From NCBI GenBank assembly GCA_029961105.1, contig JASBVO010000003.1:62001-126000 (forward strand): a stretch of 64,000 bases of DNA, given 5' to 3'. Under the pieces are notes generated by a model that saw nothing but the letters and a program-made list of their open reading frames with translations, searched no databases and had not been told where the DNA came from. The DNA is from Micrococcus sp. Its GTDB lineage: Bacteria > Actinomycetota > Actinomycetes > Actinomycetales > Micrococcaceae. Of this stretch, positions 1-7,988 are shown in pieces. Position 1 is the stretch's first letter, and every line of letters begins with the position of its first letter. Made by a program: the position numbers and the translations under genes.

Positions 1-518
1 CGGGCCACCTGCTCACGCGAGCGCATGTGGTCGGAGAGTTCCTCCAGCGGCTTGTCCGGGTGCAGGCCGCCGAGGAAGACGACCTGCCGGACGCCGGCGT
101 CGGCGGCGGCCTGCGCCACCGTCTCGGCGATCAGCCGCTCACGGTCGATGAAGTCCGTGCCCGAGCCCATGGAGTGGACGAGGTACAGCACGGTGTGGAC
201 GTCACGCATGGCCTCGCGGACCTCACCGGGCTCCTGCAGGTCGGCCTCGACCCGCTCGACGGCGTCGAACCACTCCCGCGAGGACAGGTCCTCGAGATGC
301 CGGGCGGTGGCCCGGACGGTGAATCCGGCGGCGAGCAGCTCGGGCACGAGGCGTCCCCCCACGTACCCGGTGGCACCGGTGACGAGCACCCTGCGGCCCG
401 CCCCCTCCGGAAGGGACAGGCCCAGGGGGGACGTGGCCGGGTACTGGCCTGATGGGTACTGGCCGGAGTGGCCGGCCCGGCCGGAGGCTGAGGGTCGCTG
501 CCCGGGGTACTGGGTCAT
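1..518 (-). CDS. NAD(P)H-binding protein, NmrA/YbjT-like (3' end outside window)
   Basis: The first 172 codons are present; the gene continues beyond the left edge. The ATG at 518 is followed by about 30 low-complexity Gln/Pro/Ser/Gly residues and then a Rossmann nucleotide-binding motif (RRVLVTGATGYVGG, about residues 40-53). Later segments such as VLYLVHSMGSG and VVFLGGLHP resemble atypical short-chain dehydrogenases and NmrA-like proteins that bind NAD(P)H. The substrate cannot be told from the fragment. It is transcribed leftward, divergent from the PNPOx-like gene at 661, so the roughly 140-bp gap must hold both promoters. Confidence 0.75.
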   Translation of the reverse strand, partial: MTQYPGQRPSASGRAGHSGQYPSGQYPATSPLGLSLPEGAGRRVLVTGATGYVGGRLVPELLAAGFTVRATARHLEDLSSREWFDAVERVEADLQEPGEVREAMRDVHTVLYLVHSMGSGTDFIDRERLIAETVAQAAADAGVRQVVFLGGLHPDKPLEELSDHMRSREQVA

Positions 519-660
519 GACCACACGGTAACGGCTGGCCCGGGGTGACGGCACCGGCGGCGCGGCTGGCAACTGGCTGGGCATCGTCACGCCCGGGCCC
601 CTGTTCAAGCCCCATGGTGATCTGCTGGACTGCAGGGACACCGCAAGCGAAGGAGACACG

Positions 661-1140
661 ATGAGCACGAAGGACCCCGTTAAGACCCTGCTGGCGAAGC
701 TGTCGGACACCGGCGTCTGCATGCTGTCCACCCTCCACGACGGACGGATCTACAGCCGTCCCATGAGCCTCCAGGAGGTCGACGACGACCACGCGCTGTG
801 GTTCCTGACGCGTCTGACGAGTCCGAAGATCGAGGACACCACGGGCGGCCAGCCGGTCAACGTGACGGTGGCCGAGAAGGGCTTCTGGGCCTCGGTGTCC
901 GGCACCGCCACCGTGGTGCGGGACGTCGAGCGGCAGAAGGAGTACTGGAGCACGGCGGCCGAGTCGTTCTACGGCGACGCCTCGCCGGAGGATCCGGAGG
1001 TCGTGCTGCTGCGGGTCGATCCGGAGACCGCCGAGTACTGGGACTCCCCCGGGGTGGTGGCCACGGCCCTCGAGATGGTGCGTGGCAAGGTCACCGGGGA
1101 CCCGGCGCGGCCCGGGGACAATCCCACGGTCCAGCTCTGA
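661..1140 (+). CDS. pyridoxamine 5'-phosphate oxidase family protein (general stress protein 26-like)
   Basis: A 159-residue protein beginning at an ATG preceded by AAGGAGA. The single split-barrel flavin/F420-binding fold of the PNPOx family fits the sequence: a GVCMLSTLHDGRIYSRPM strand pair at about residues 18-35, then ALWFLTRLTSPKIEDT, then a WASVSGTATVVRD hairpin. Length and pattern match the general stress protein 26 branch, whose members bind FMN or F420 and have poorly defined substrates, rather than true PdxH. It stands alone, convergent with the oxidoreductase that ends at 1228. Confidence 0.8.
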   Translation: MSTKDPVKTLLAKLSDTGVCMLSTLHDGRIYSRPMSLQEVDDDHALWFLTRLTSPKIEDTTGGQPVNVTVAEKGFWASVSGTATVVRDVERQKEYWSTAAESFYGDASPEDPEVVLLRVDPETAEYWDSPGVVATALEMVRGKVTGDPARPGDNPTVQL

Positions 1141-1163
1141 CGAAGTGGCCTGACGGCCGCCTG

Positions 1164-1180
1164 CTCCCGCGCGGCGGGAG
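1164..1180. terminator. hairpin between convergent genes
   Basis: CTCCCGC and GCGGGAG pair perfectly around a GCG loop, in the 87-bp space between the converging ends of the PNPOx-like gene and the oxidoreductase. There is no clear T-run, so it is a terminator candidate by position and structure only. Confidence 0.4.
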
Positions 1181-1227
1181 GCCGAGCCGGGGGCTCAGCG
1201 CCCCGGCGGCTCAGTGCCCCCGAGGGT

Positions 1228-2157
1228 TCAGCGTCCGACGTCGATCACGATCTTGCCGCGCGCCTCACCGGACTGGCTGAGGCGGAAGCCCTCGGCCAAC
1301 TCGGCCAGGGGCAGGACCCGGTCGATGTCGACGACCAGCTCCCCCCGCTCGACCTTCGCGAGCAACTGCGCGAGCCCTGCGCCGTCGGGGCGGACCCATA
1401 GCCAGCGTCCGCCGTGCCGTTCCACGGCCGGATCGGTGATGGACACGTGCCGGCCGCCGTCGCGCAGCACCGCCAGGGTCGTCTCCAGCAGTCCCTCCCC
1501 GCCGGCGAAGTCGGCGACCGCGTCGACGCCGTCGGGCGCCAGCTCCCGCACGCGCTCGGTGAGCCCGTCCCCGTACGCGACCGGCACCACGCCGACGGAC
1601 TCCAGCTTCGCGGAGTTGGCCTCCGAGGCGGTGCCGATCACGCGGGCGCCGGTGGCGACCGCCAACTGGGAGGCCAGGTACCCGACCCCGCCCGAGGCGC
1701 CGTGGACCAGCACGGTCTCGCCGGCCGTCGGGTGCAGCGCATCGATGGCACGACGCGCGGTCAGCCCGGTGAGGGGCAGCGCCCCGGCCACGTCGTCGGA
1801 GACGCCGTCGGGGATCGCCGCGGCGAACTCGGCCGGCACGGTCACGTACTCTGCGAAGGTGCCGCCGGAGACCACCATCTTCCGGGCATAGGCCGCCACC
1901 CGGTCGCCCGGGCGGAACTCCGGGGAGTCCGGCCCGAGCTCCTCGACGACCCCGGCCGCGTCCCAGCCGGGGACCACCGGGAAGTGGGCGTCCATCATCG
2001 TGTCGAGACCGCCGGACATCACCTTCCAGTCCACCGGGTTGACGGAGGCCCGGGCGACCCGGATCAGGACCTGCCCGGGACCGACCTTTGGCCGCGGCAG
2101 CTCGGTCAACTCAAGGACGCTGTTGTCTCCGTACCGGGAATACGTCATGGCTCGCAT
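1228..2157 (-). CDS. NADP-dependent zinc-less alcohol dehydrogenase / quinone oxidoreductase (MDR superfamily)
   Basis: About 309 residues from the ATG at 2157 (MRAMTYSRYG, the usual opening of this family); the reading frame stays open to a GTG at 2172. The N-terminal GroES-like domain has RASVNPVDWKVM and GWDAAGVVEELG but not the cysteine cluster of zinc alcohol dehydrogenases. The Rossmann domain carries VLVHGASGGVGYLASQLA (around residue 145) and a characteristic ADFAGGEGLLE stretch. It probably reduces quinones or enones with NADPH; the substrate is unknown. No operon partner is obvious. Confidence 0.82.
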   Translation of the reverse strand: MRAMTYSRYGDNSVLELTELPRPKVGPGQVLIRVARASVNPVDWKVMSGGLDTMMDAHFPVVPGWDAAGVVEELGPDSPEFRPGDRVAAYARKMVVSGGTFAEYVTVPAEFAAAIPDGVSDDVAGALPLTGLTARRAIDALHPTAGETVLVHGASGGVGYLASQLAVATGARVIGTASEANSAKLESVGVVPVAYGDGLTERVRELAPDGVDAVADFAGGEGLLETTLAVLRDGGRHVSITDPAVERHGGRWLWVRPDGAGLAQLLAKVERGELVVDIDRVLPLAELAEGFRLSQSGEARGKIVIDVGR

Positions 2158-2226
2158 ACCCGGCGCAACCACCGATCACGGGTGACTATTCCGCGCGGCC
2201 GAGGTCACCGGTAGGTCACGGGGAGA

Positions 2227-2574
2227 TCACTGGGTGTGCGACGTGGCGATGTGCAGCTCCTCCAGGATGGACAGCACCGGGGTGCCCGGCTGGCCATTGG
2301 CGTAGAGCATGCTGGCCATGGCCTGACGGACGGCGGCGGCCGGGCGGGTGGACCCGTGGGCGTTGGCGAACCGCATGAGGTGCTCCACCAGGGTGATGCG
2401 CTCGGTGGTGCGTTCCTCGCACGGACCGTTCAGAGTGTCCTCGACGGCCAGGATGGCCAGGCGGGTGGCCACGGCGGCCAGCGTGTCATAGCTGGCACCG
2501 CCACTGGTGAGGGCCTCGGCGGAGCGGTAGTCCGCGGTCAGGAGGGGGATGGGGGCGGTCGTAGGGGTGGTCAT
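2227..2574 (-). CDS. conserved hypothetical protein, 115 aa
   Basis: Begins at an ATG at 2574 (MTTPTTAPIPLL). The body is helical and ends in ILEELHIATSHTQ. There is no signal peptide, membrane segment or recognisable motif. It lies in the same direction as the hydrolase ending at 2658, 83 bp downstream of it. Function unknown; coding is supported by an open frame with the expected strong GC bias at third positions. It is not recognised as a member of any named family. Confidence 0.55.
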   Translation of the reverse strand: MTTPTTAPIPLLTADYRSAEALTSGGASYDTLAAVATRLAILAVEDTLNGPCEERTTERITLVEHLMRFANAHGSTRPAAAVRQAMASMLYANGQPGTPVLSILEELHIATSHTQ

Positions 2575-2657
2575 GACGACCTCGGGTGGATGAGTGTTCT
2601 TCCGTTGGACGAGACCACCGTAGAGCCGGGCACGGACACGGTAAGCCGGTGCCGGCG

Positions 2658-3467
2658 CTATCCCGCGGTGTGGTCCAGGAACCCCCGCAGCACGGCGGTG
2701 AACTTCTCCGGCTCCTGCGAGTGCACCCAGTGGCCGGCCTCGCGGATGGTCACCCGGTGGGTCCTGGGGAACAGCCCGCGCATGACCGGTGCGTACTCGT
2801 CCCGGACATAGTCCGAGCGGCCGCCGGCCACCCAGAGCACCGGCCCGTCGTAGACCGCGCCGCCGGTGTCCGGGAAGCCGCCGATGGCGTCCAGGCTGGC
2901 CCGCAGCAGTTCCAGGTTCGGCTCCCAGTGGAAGCCGTCCGGCCCGCTCCGCAGGTTCTGGAGCAGGAACAGCCGCGTGGTGTCCCACGGGATGGCCTCC
3001 TTGAGGGCCTCGTCGGCGTCCGACCGCCGTTCCAGGGCGGACAGGTCCACGGCCGCGAGGCTGTCGAGCAGGTGGGCGAACTCGCCCTCCCCTCCCCCGG
3101 CCTGGGTGGGTGCGATGTCCACCACCACCAGGCGGGCGACCAGGTCCGGGTGGCGCAGTGCCAGCACCATGGCCACCTTGCCGCCCATGGAGTGCCCGAC
3201 GACGGCGACCGGACCCTCCGTGGCGAAGTCGCCACGGAGGGTCCGGGCCAGGGAGTCCGCCATCTGCCGGTAGTCCACCACGTCGGTCCACGCGGACTGT
3301 CCGTGGTTGGGCAGGTCCACCAGCAGGCTCCGATGGTCCGGCGCCAGGTCCTTGGCGATCCGGGTGAAGTTCTTGCCCCGCCCGAACAGTCCGTGCAGGA
3401 AGACGACGCGGTCGCCGTGGTCGCCGATGGCAGTGGTGTGCAGGGTACTCGTCTGGATGTCAGCCAC
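2658..3467 (-). CDS. alpha/beta-fold hydrolase (YbfF-like esterase)
   Basis: A 269-residue protein with a full alpha/beta hydrolase signature: the oxyanion-side HGLFGRG (residues 25-31), the nucleophile elbow GHSMGG with Ser93, a probable acid in GGRSDYV, and the catalytic His in EAGHWVH (His246). The opening VVFLHGLFGRGKNF and DLPNHGQS resemble the E. coli esterase YbfF, so an esterase or thioesterase acting on short acyl substrates is likely. The start is taken at the GTG at 3467, the first codon after an in-frame stop. The SRPBCC gene lies 9 bp upstream on the same strand, so co-transcription is probable. Confidence 0.8.
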   Translation of the reverse strand: MADIQTSTLHTTAIGDHGDRVVFLHGLFGRGKNFTRIAKDLAPDHRSLLVDLPNHGQSAWTDVVDYRQMADSLARTLRGDFATEGPVAVVGHSMGGKVAMVLALRHPDLVARLVVVDIAPTQAGGGEGEFAHLLDSLAAVDLSALERRSDADEALKEAIPWDTTRLFLLQNLRSGPDGFHWEPNLELLRASLDAIGGFPDTGGAVYDGPVLWVAGGRSDYVRDEYAPVMRGLFPRTHRVTIREAGHWVHSQEPEKFTAVLRGFLDHTAG

Positions 3468-3476
3468 CCTCCGAGC

Positions 3477-4451
3477 TTAGGCGGCGGTCAGCACCTTCTG
3501 CTCGAGCCGGGCGTAGCTGGCCTCCATGCCGTCGGCCATGCCGGTGCCCAGGATGGTCTCGCGCATGCCCTCGGGAAAGGTCATGAGCAGGGAGAGCAGG
3601 GTGCCGCCCTCGACCTCGGTGAGGGTGAGCTCGTTGACCACGGGCGGGCCCTCCTGGCCGATCATCGACTCGGTGGTGACCACGCGGTGCGGCGCCTCGA
3701 TCTCCAGGATCTCGCCCGTGAAGCCGAACCGGTTCTCGCCGCCCTCCTGCTCCCACTCGTACCGGTAGGTGTCCCCGGCGGCGGTGCCCACCTCGCAGAC
3801 CGGCATCGACCAGCCGTCCGGACCCAGTTGCCAGCGCTTGAGCAGCTCCGGATCGCGGTGTGCCCGCCAGACCTGCTCCTTGGTCCCGCGGATGACCCGG
3901 CTGAGCCGCGCCCGGTCGTCCCCGATGAGCTGGGTCTGGACCGCCCGGCCCGCGGCGAAGGACCGCAGGTCGGCCACGACGGCATCGATCTGGCTCATGG
4001 CGGACAGGATGCCCTCCTCCATGCCCATCCCCAGCAGCTGCTCGAGCTCCTCGGCCGAGTTGAAGTGGGTGGTGGTGGTCACCCGGGAGCCGGAGTCCGT
4101 CTCCGCGAAGGTGAAGACCATGCGCATGGTCGGCTGCTCCTCGTCCTTCGATCCGTCCTCCGTGCGGAAGCCGTCCAGCACCTCGAAGGATCGGCCGGGG
4201 TCGACGGCGAGGTACTCGAAGTACCCCCCGGCCTGTTCCCCGTCCGGGCCGGTCATGTAGTAGTGGGACTCGCCGCCGGGGTACAGGTCGTGCCGGGTGA
4301 AGGTGGCCGGCCAGTCGACCGGGCCCCAGAACCTCTCCAGCTGCCGCGGGTCGGCGTAGGCGTCCCAGAGCCGGCGGACGGGGACCGCGAAGTCGGCCAC
4401 GATGGTCATGGTCAGGGCGCCGGGGTCCTTGGATACGTGGGTGACGGGCAT
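3477..4451 (-). CDS. tandem SRPBCC (AHSA1/START-like) domain protein
   Basis: 324 residues from an ATG preceded by AAAGGCA. It contains two SRPBCC/Aha1-type helix-grip domains: the first covers about residues 15-150 (VPVRRLWDAYADPRQLERFWGP is a typical opening), the second about 175-320 (RVIRGTKEQVWRAHRDPELLKRWQLGPDGW). Such proteins bind hydrophobic ligands. In actinobacteria and other bacteria they are very often paired with an ArsR-type regulator, exactly as here, where the repressor gene lies 44 bp upstream in the same direction. The ligand is unknown. Confidence 0.85.
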   Translation of the reverse strand: MPVTHVSKDPGALTMTIVADFAVPVRRLWDAYADPRQLERFWGPVDWPATFTRHDLYPGGESHYYMTGPDGEQAGGYFEYLAVDPGRSFEVLDGFRTEDGSKDEEQPTMRMVFTFAETDSGSRVTTTTHFNSAEELEQLLGMGMEEGILSAMSQIDAVVADLRSFAAGRAVQTQLIGDDRARLSRVIRGTKEQVWRAHRDPELLKRWQLGPDGWSMPVCEVGTAAGDTYRYEWEQEGGENRFGFTGEILEIEAPHRVVTTESMIGQEGPPVVNELTLTEVEGGTLLSLLMTFPEGMRETILGTGMADGMEASYARLEQKVLTAA

Positions 4452-4495
4452 GGCGATGCCTTTCAGTAGGGGCAGGGTCCGTGGTCGGGGGGGCG

Positions 4496-4903
4496 TCAGG
4501 GACTGCCGGGTGCCGGGTCCGCAGGTGGGCCGCCAGCCAGGTCGCCGGTCGGGTCTCCGGCCGGCTCACCGGTCAGCAGGGCATCGAGGCGGTCGATCCG
4601 CCCGCGCCAGAGCTCCTCGTACTGATCCAGCAGGAGCTGGGCCTTGCGCAGGGTGTCGGGGTTGCCGCGGACGAGGCGTTCGCGGCCGTGTCGGTTCTTG
4701 TTCACGAGTCCCGCCGATTCGAGGACGGAGACGTGTTTCTGGACAGCCGCGAACGACATCTCGTAGGCGGCGGCGAGAGCGGAGACGGTGATCTCCTCGG
4801 TGAGGGTCCGGCGGACGATGTCCCTCCGCGTGGCATCGGCGAGGGCCCGGAAGATCCGGTCCACCTCGTCGTCAACCAGCGGGAGTGTCGCGTCATCGCC
4901 CAC
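4496..4903 (-). CDS. ArsR-family winged-helix transcriptional regulator
   Basis: A 135-residue regulator starting at GTG 4903, chosen because AGGAGG lies 5 bases upstream. The frame is also open to a TTG at 4939, but that would place the start inside the operator. RIFRALADATRRDIVRRTL is the classic ArsR N-terminus and AAAYEMSFAAVQKHVSVLESAGLV the recognition helix region. No metal-binding Cys pair is visible, which fits the SRPBCC-linked ArsR group rather than metal sensors. The C-terminus is a Gly/Asp/Pro-rich tail. It likely represses itself and the downstream SRPBCC gene. Confidence 0.85.
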   Translation of the reverse strand: MGDDATLPLVDDEVDRIFRALADATRRDIVRRTLTEEITVSALAAAYEMSFAAVQKHVSVLESAGLVNKNRHGRERLVRGNPDTLRKAQLLLDQYEELWRGRIDRLDALLTGEPAGDPTGDLAGGPPADPAPGSP

Positions 4904-4934
4904 CGTTGCCTCCTGTGCTGACCGGCCGCAAATA

Positions 4935-4952
4935 TACAACCGGATGGTTGTA
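4935..4952. promoter_or_regulatory. palindromic operator upstream of the ArsR gene
   Basis: TACAACCGGATGGTTGTA: 7-bp arms (TACAACC/GGTTGTA) with a 4-bp centre, inside the short AT-richer stretch between the divergent ArsR and MarR genes. ArsR regulators that travel with SRPBCC proteins commonly recognise ACAACC/GGTTGT half-sites, so this is the probable autoregulatory site. Confidence 0.65.
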
Positions 4953-5057
4953 CGTTATGACGTGAGGTGAGTCACGTCAATCCCTCACCGTCGAGGAGGG
5001 ATACGCTGGCGTGATACTTCGACAGGCTGACCAGCTGGGGAAAGGGGCGACGGCGGG

Positions 5058-5489
5058 ATGAGACGGTTGCCCACGGCCCTGCTGATGTTCATCGCCGGAC
5101 GCTCGGCCGAGAACCGGATCATGGAGGCCGTCCGCCGGGCCGGACATGACCTCACGCTGGCCCAGGCGCGTCTGCTCGCCCGGATCGGCCCGGACGGCAC
5201 CCGCCTGGGCGACCTCGCCGACCAGGCCCAGGTCACCAAGCAGACTGCCACCGCCCTGGTGGACCGGCTCGAGGCTGCACACTACGTCACCCGGACCCCG
5301 GACCCCGCCGACGGCCGTGCGCGCCGGGTCCGGCTGGGCCCCCGAGCCCTCGAGCTGCTGCCCGTGGCCCGAGCGGAGGAGGAACGGATCGAGGCCGAGT
5401 GGGCCGCCCACCTGGGCGAGGAACGGATGGCGCAGCTGCGCGAGGCCCTCGGGATGCTCCGGGAGATCACGGACCCCTACCGGGACTGA
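5058..5489 (+). CDS. MarR-family transcriptional regulator
   Basis: 143 residues. The MarR winged helix is clear: TLAQARLLARIGPDGTRLGDLADQAQVTKQTATALVDRLEAAHYVTRTPDPADGR spans residues 32-86 approximately, with the DGRARRV wing. Flanking helices at both ends provide the dimer interface. It is divergent from the ArsR gene and may share its regulatory gap. The ligand and targets cannot be inferred. Confidence 0.82.
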   Translation: MRRLPTALLMFIAGRSAENRIMEAVRRAGHDLTLAQARLLARIGPDGTRLGDLADQAQVTKQTATALVDRLEAAHYVTRTPDPADGRARRVRLGPRALELLPVARAEEERIEAEWAAHLGEERMAQLREALGMLREITDPYRD

Positions 5490-5490
5490 G

Positions 5491-5508
5491 CCGCCGCCCC
5501 GGCGGCGG
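5491..5508 (+). terminator. terminator-like hairpin after the MarR gene
   Basis: CCGCCGCC and GGCGGCGG form an 8-bp inverted repeat with a 2-nt spacer immediately after the MarR stop codon. GC-rich stem, no T-tract; a weak candidate. Confidence 0.35.
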
Positions 5509-5611
5509 GTTCCGGGGCGAGCCTGTGCGCCGGCTGGTCATCACCTGACCGCCACGCCCAGGGTGTGTTGCTACGGTGCGCGGGCCATCTCCAGAAAGGA
5601 CGGTCCCCGTC

Positions 5612-6454
5612 ATGCGAAGGAAACTGCTCACCAGCGTCGCGCTCGTCGGCTCGCTCATGGCCCTCAGTGCCTGTGGCAGCGCGGATGCCGAACCCACCAC
5701 CGCCAGCACCGCCTCGGCGGAGGCCGCCGGCGCGAGCCAGGCGGCACCCCAGCAGGGTGGTGACGGACAGGGCGGATCCGGGGTCCAGCCCGGTGCCGAG
5801 GGCAGCCCGGCGGCCATGCCGGAGCCGGACCTCGAGGGGATCCCGGACGTCGTCGCCACCGTCAACGGCGAGGAGATCTCCGGGAAGGACTTCTCCGGTG
5901 TCTACGAGTCCCGGTTCCAGCAGCTGGCCATGCAGGCGCAGATGTCCGGCCAGGAGCTGGACCAGGACGCGATGAAGAAGCAGACCGTGGACTCCATGGT
6001 GGGCAGCGAGCTGCTGGTCCAGGACGCCGAGGCCAACGGGCACGAGGCCACGGACGAGGACGTGGACGCGCTGCTGGAGGAGACCGTGAAGGCCCAGCAG
6101 CTCGGCTCCGTCGACGAGCTCATGGCGGTCTACGAGGAGCAGGGCTTCGCCGAGGAGCAGGTGCGTTCCGACGCGAGGAAGCAGGTGCTCATGACGGCGG
6201 CCATCGAGGAGATCGACGTCCCGGAGCCCTCCGAGGAGGAGCTGAGGGAGCTGTACGACCAGGCCGCCGCGGCCCAGCCCCCGGCAGAGGGCGGCGAGGC
6301 CTCCGGTGCGGCGGGTGCCTCCGCCCAGGCCCCGTCCTTCGAGGAGCTCAAGCCGCAGCTGGAACAACAGGTGGCGGCCCAGAAGCAGAACGAGGCCATC
6401 ATGCAGCGCATGGAGGAGCTGAGGAAGGACGCCGACGTCGAGGTCAGGATCTGA
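5612..6454 (+). CDS. SurA N-terminal-domain lipoprotein (chaperone-like)
   Basis: 280 residues from the ATG at 5612 (AAAGGA upstream). A lipoprotein signal peptide ends in LSAC, so the mature protein is probably lipid-anchored outside the membrane. After an Ala/Gly/Gln-rich linker come VVATVNGEEISGKDF and the helices typical of the SurA N-terminal chaperone domain (residues about 90-210), ending in an Ala/Pro/Gln tail. No parvulin peptidyl-prolyl isomerase domain is visible, so it is a chaperone-only member of the family. Monocistronic, convergent with the gene at 6470. Confidence 0.78.
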   Translation: MRRKLLTSVALVGSLMALSACGSADAEPTTASTASAEAAGASQAAPQQGGDGQGGSGVQPGAEGSPAAMPEPDLEGIPDVVATVNGEEISGKDFSGVYESRFQQLAMQAQMSGQELDQDAMKKQTVDSMVGSELLVQDAEANGHEATDEDVDALLEETVKAQQLGSVDELMAVYEEQGFAEEQVRSDARKQVLMTAAIEEIDVPEPSEEELRELYDQAAAAQPPAEGGEASGAAGASAQAPSFEELKPQLEQQVAAQKQNEAIMQRMEELRKDADVEVRI

Positions 6455-6469
6455 GGGGGCCGGATCTGA

Positions 6470-7252
6470 TCAGATGAGCGGCCAGGGGAAACGCGTGCCG
6501 GTCGGGTCCTCGGGAAACCGCGGAGCGGCCAGCAGCTGACGGACCCGCGCCTGCAGGGCGTCGGCCTCGCGCCAGTCGAGCAGGTCCGCCAGCTCCCCGG
6601 GGACCTCCTCCGCCAGCGGGGCGACGTCGGCCACCAGCCCGGCGTCGATCTCCTCCCCGGCGAAGTCCCACATCACCGTGCGCAGCTTGAACGGCGCGGC
6701 GAAGCACAGTCCGTGGTCGATGCCCCACAGCCGCCCGTCGGTCCCGGCGAGCACGTGCCCTGCCTTGCGATCGGCATTGTTGGCCACGAGGTCGAACAGG
6801 GCCAGCCGGCGCAATTGGTCGGCGAGGGTGGCGGGGGCGCCGACGCCGGCCGGTTCGGCGAGCGCCACCAGGTCCGCCGCCGCGTCCAGCAGGATGAAGT
6901 AGTGGCGGTCCGGGTCGTGCTCGATGAACAGTTGCATGGAGCCGATGCCGAAGGGGCCCTCCTCGCGCACGACCGTCGGCGGGACGACGCCCCAGCCGAG
7001 GGCCTCGCTGAGCAGGTAGGCGGCGCGCTCGCGGCGGTGGAGCCCGGGCGGGAAGTCGCGCAACGGCCGTTCGCCGAGCTCGGGCTTGTAGATGGCCCAG
7101 TGCTGTGCGTCCCCGAGGGTGAGCTCGGCGAGGTAGGTCTCGTTGCTGCTGTTGACCATCCGGCCGAGCAGCTCGATCTCGCCGCACAGGAGCAGTTCCT
7201 CCTCGGGGACGCCGGGAGGACCGGGGAGGCCGGGCGGCACGTGGGCAGGCAT
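6470..7252 (-). CDS. SCO1664 family protein (PI3/4-kinase-like fold)
   Basis: 260 residues. The sequence YKPELGERPLRDFPPGLHRRERAAYLLSEALGW, followed by LFDLVANNADRKAGHVL and LWGIDHGLCF, matches the actinobacterial SCO1664 family, which retains kinase-like ATP-site motifs (Lys of YKP, NNADRK, DHG). Biochemical function is not established. It lies 9 bp downstream of the histidine phosphatase gene on the same strand; this pair is conserved in actinobacteria (the mycobacterial Rv2134c/Rv2135c neighbours are the parallel I recall). Confidence 0.85.
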   Translation of the reverse strand: MPAHVPPGLPGPPGVPEEELLLCGEIELLGRMVNSSNETYLAELTLGDAQHWAIYKPELGERPLRDFPPGLHRRERAAYLLSEALGWGVVPPTVVREEGPFGIGSMQLFIEHDPDRHYFILLDAAADLVALAEPAGVGAPATLADQLRRLALFDLVANNADRKAGHVLAGTDGRLWGIDHGLCFAAPFKLRTVMWDFAGEEIDAGLVADVAPLAEEVPGELADLLDWREADALQARVRQLLAAPRFPEDPTGTRFPWPLI

Positions 7253-7261
7253 GAGGGGTCC

Positions 7262-7912
7262 CTAGGATGCCCGCAACTCGGCCAGCGAGTCCTGCGTGGA
7301 GTTCACGGTCAGCACCACCGGGTCCTCACCGTCCCGGTAGGCGATGGCCGAGACGGAGCACGGGCCCACGCTCAGGCGCTGGAACCGGTTCAACGGAGTG
7401 CCCAGCGCGTCGGACACCGCCACCCGGATGGGGTCCGCGTGGGAGAAGCAGACGATCGTCCCACCGCGATGCTCCCGCCGGAGCCGCTCCAGGGTGTGCG
7501 CCATCCGGTCCCGGATCTCCACGAAGCTCTCCCCGTTGGGGAACCGGAACGCCTCCGGCTCGTGCTGGACGGTGTGCCACTCCGGCAGCCGGGCCAGGTC
7601 GGCCAGTGACTCCCCGGTCCAGTCGCCGAACTCCCCCTCGATGAGACCGGCGTCGGTGACGACCGGGACCCCGGTGCGTTCCGCCGTCGGACCCGCCGTC
7701 TGCAGGGTGCGCTCCAGGGGGGAGGAATACACCGCGGTGACCGGCAGCGCCGCCAGGCGCTCGGCCACCGCCTCGGCCTGCTGGCGGCCGACGTCGGACA
7801 GGTGCAGCCCCGGGGCGCGGCCGGGCAGCACCTGTCCGGTGGTGGGCGTCTGCCCATGCCGCACCAGCAACAGGAGCGTGGGGGGCTCCGGGATCCGGCT
7901 GTCCTCGCTCAT
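7262..7912 (-). CDS. MSMEG_4193-type histidine phosphatase (putative phosphomutase)
   Basis: 216 residues from the ATG at 7912. The phosphohistidine motif LLLVRHGQTPTT, the second-half SSPLERTLQTA, the EGEFGDWTGE segment and the proton-donor region VCFSHADPIR are all present, giving the RHG/E/H catalytic set of the histidine phosphatase superfamily. The substrate is unknown in spite of the phosphomutase label used for the family. Translated just ahead of the SCO1664 gene and divergent from the AAA+ gene, whose GTG start lies about 75 bp away. Confidence 0.85.
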   Translation of the reverse strand: MSEDSRIPEPPTLLLLVRHGQTPTTGQVLPGRAPGLHLSDVGRQQAEAVAERLAALPVTAVYSSPLERTLQTAGPTAERTGVPVVTDAGLIEGEFGDWTGESLADLARLPEWHTVQHEPEAFRFPNGESFVEIRDRMAHTLERLRREHRGGTIVCFSHADPIRVAVSDALGTPLNRFQRLSVGPCSVSAIAYRDGEDPVVLTVNSTQDSLAELRAS

Positions 7913-7988
7913 CACGACCAGCCTAGGACGCGCCCGGGCCCCCGGGCACCCCTCGACGGGTCCGGGGCACAGGACTAGCGTGAGGACC

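Noticed and set aside
4904-4939. Use of TTG 4939 as the ArsR start
   Set aside because: It would overlap the operator and lacks a ribosome-binding site; GTG 4903 has AGGAGG at 5 bases.
6464-6475. Perfect 12-bp palindrome ATCTGATCAGAT as an operator
   Set aside because: It lies at the converging 3' ends of two genes and overlaps a stop codon, so a promoter role is unlikely.
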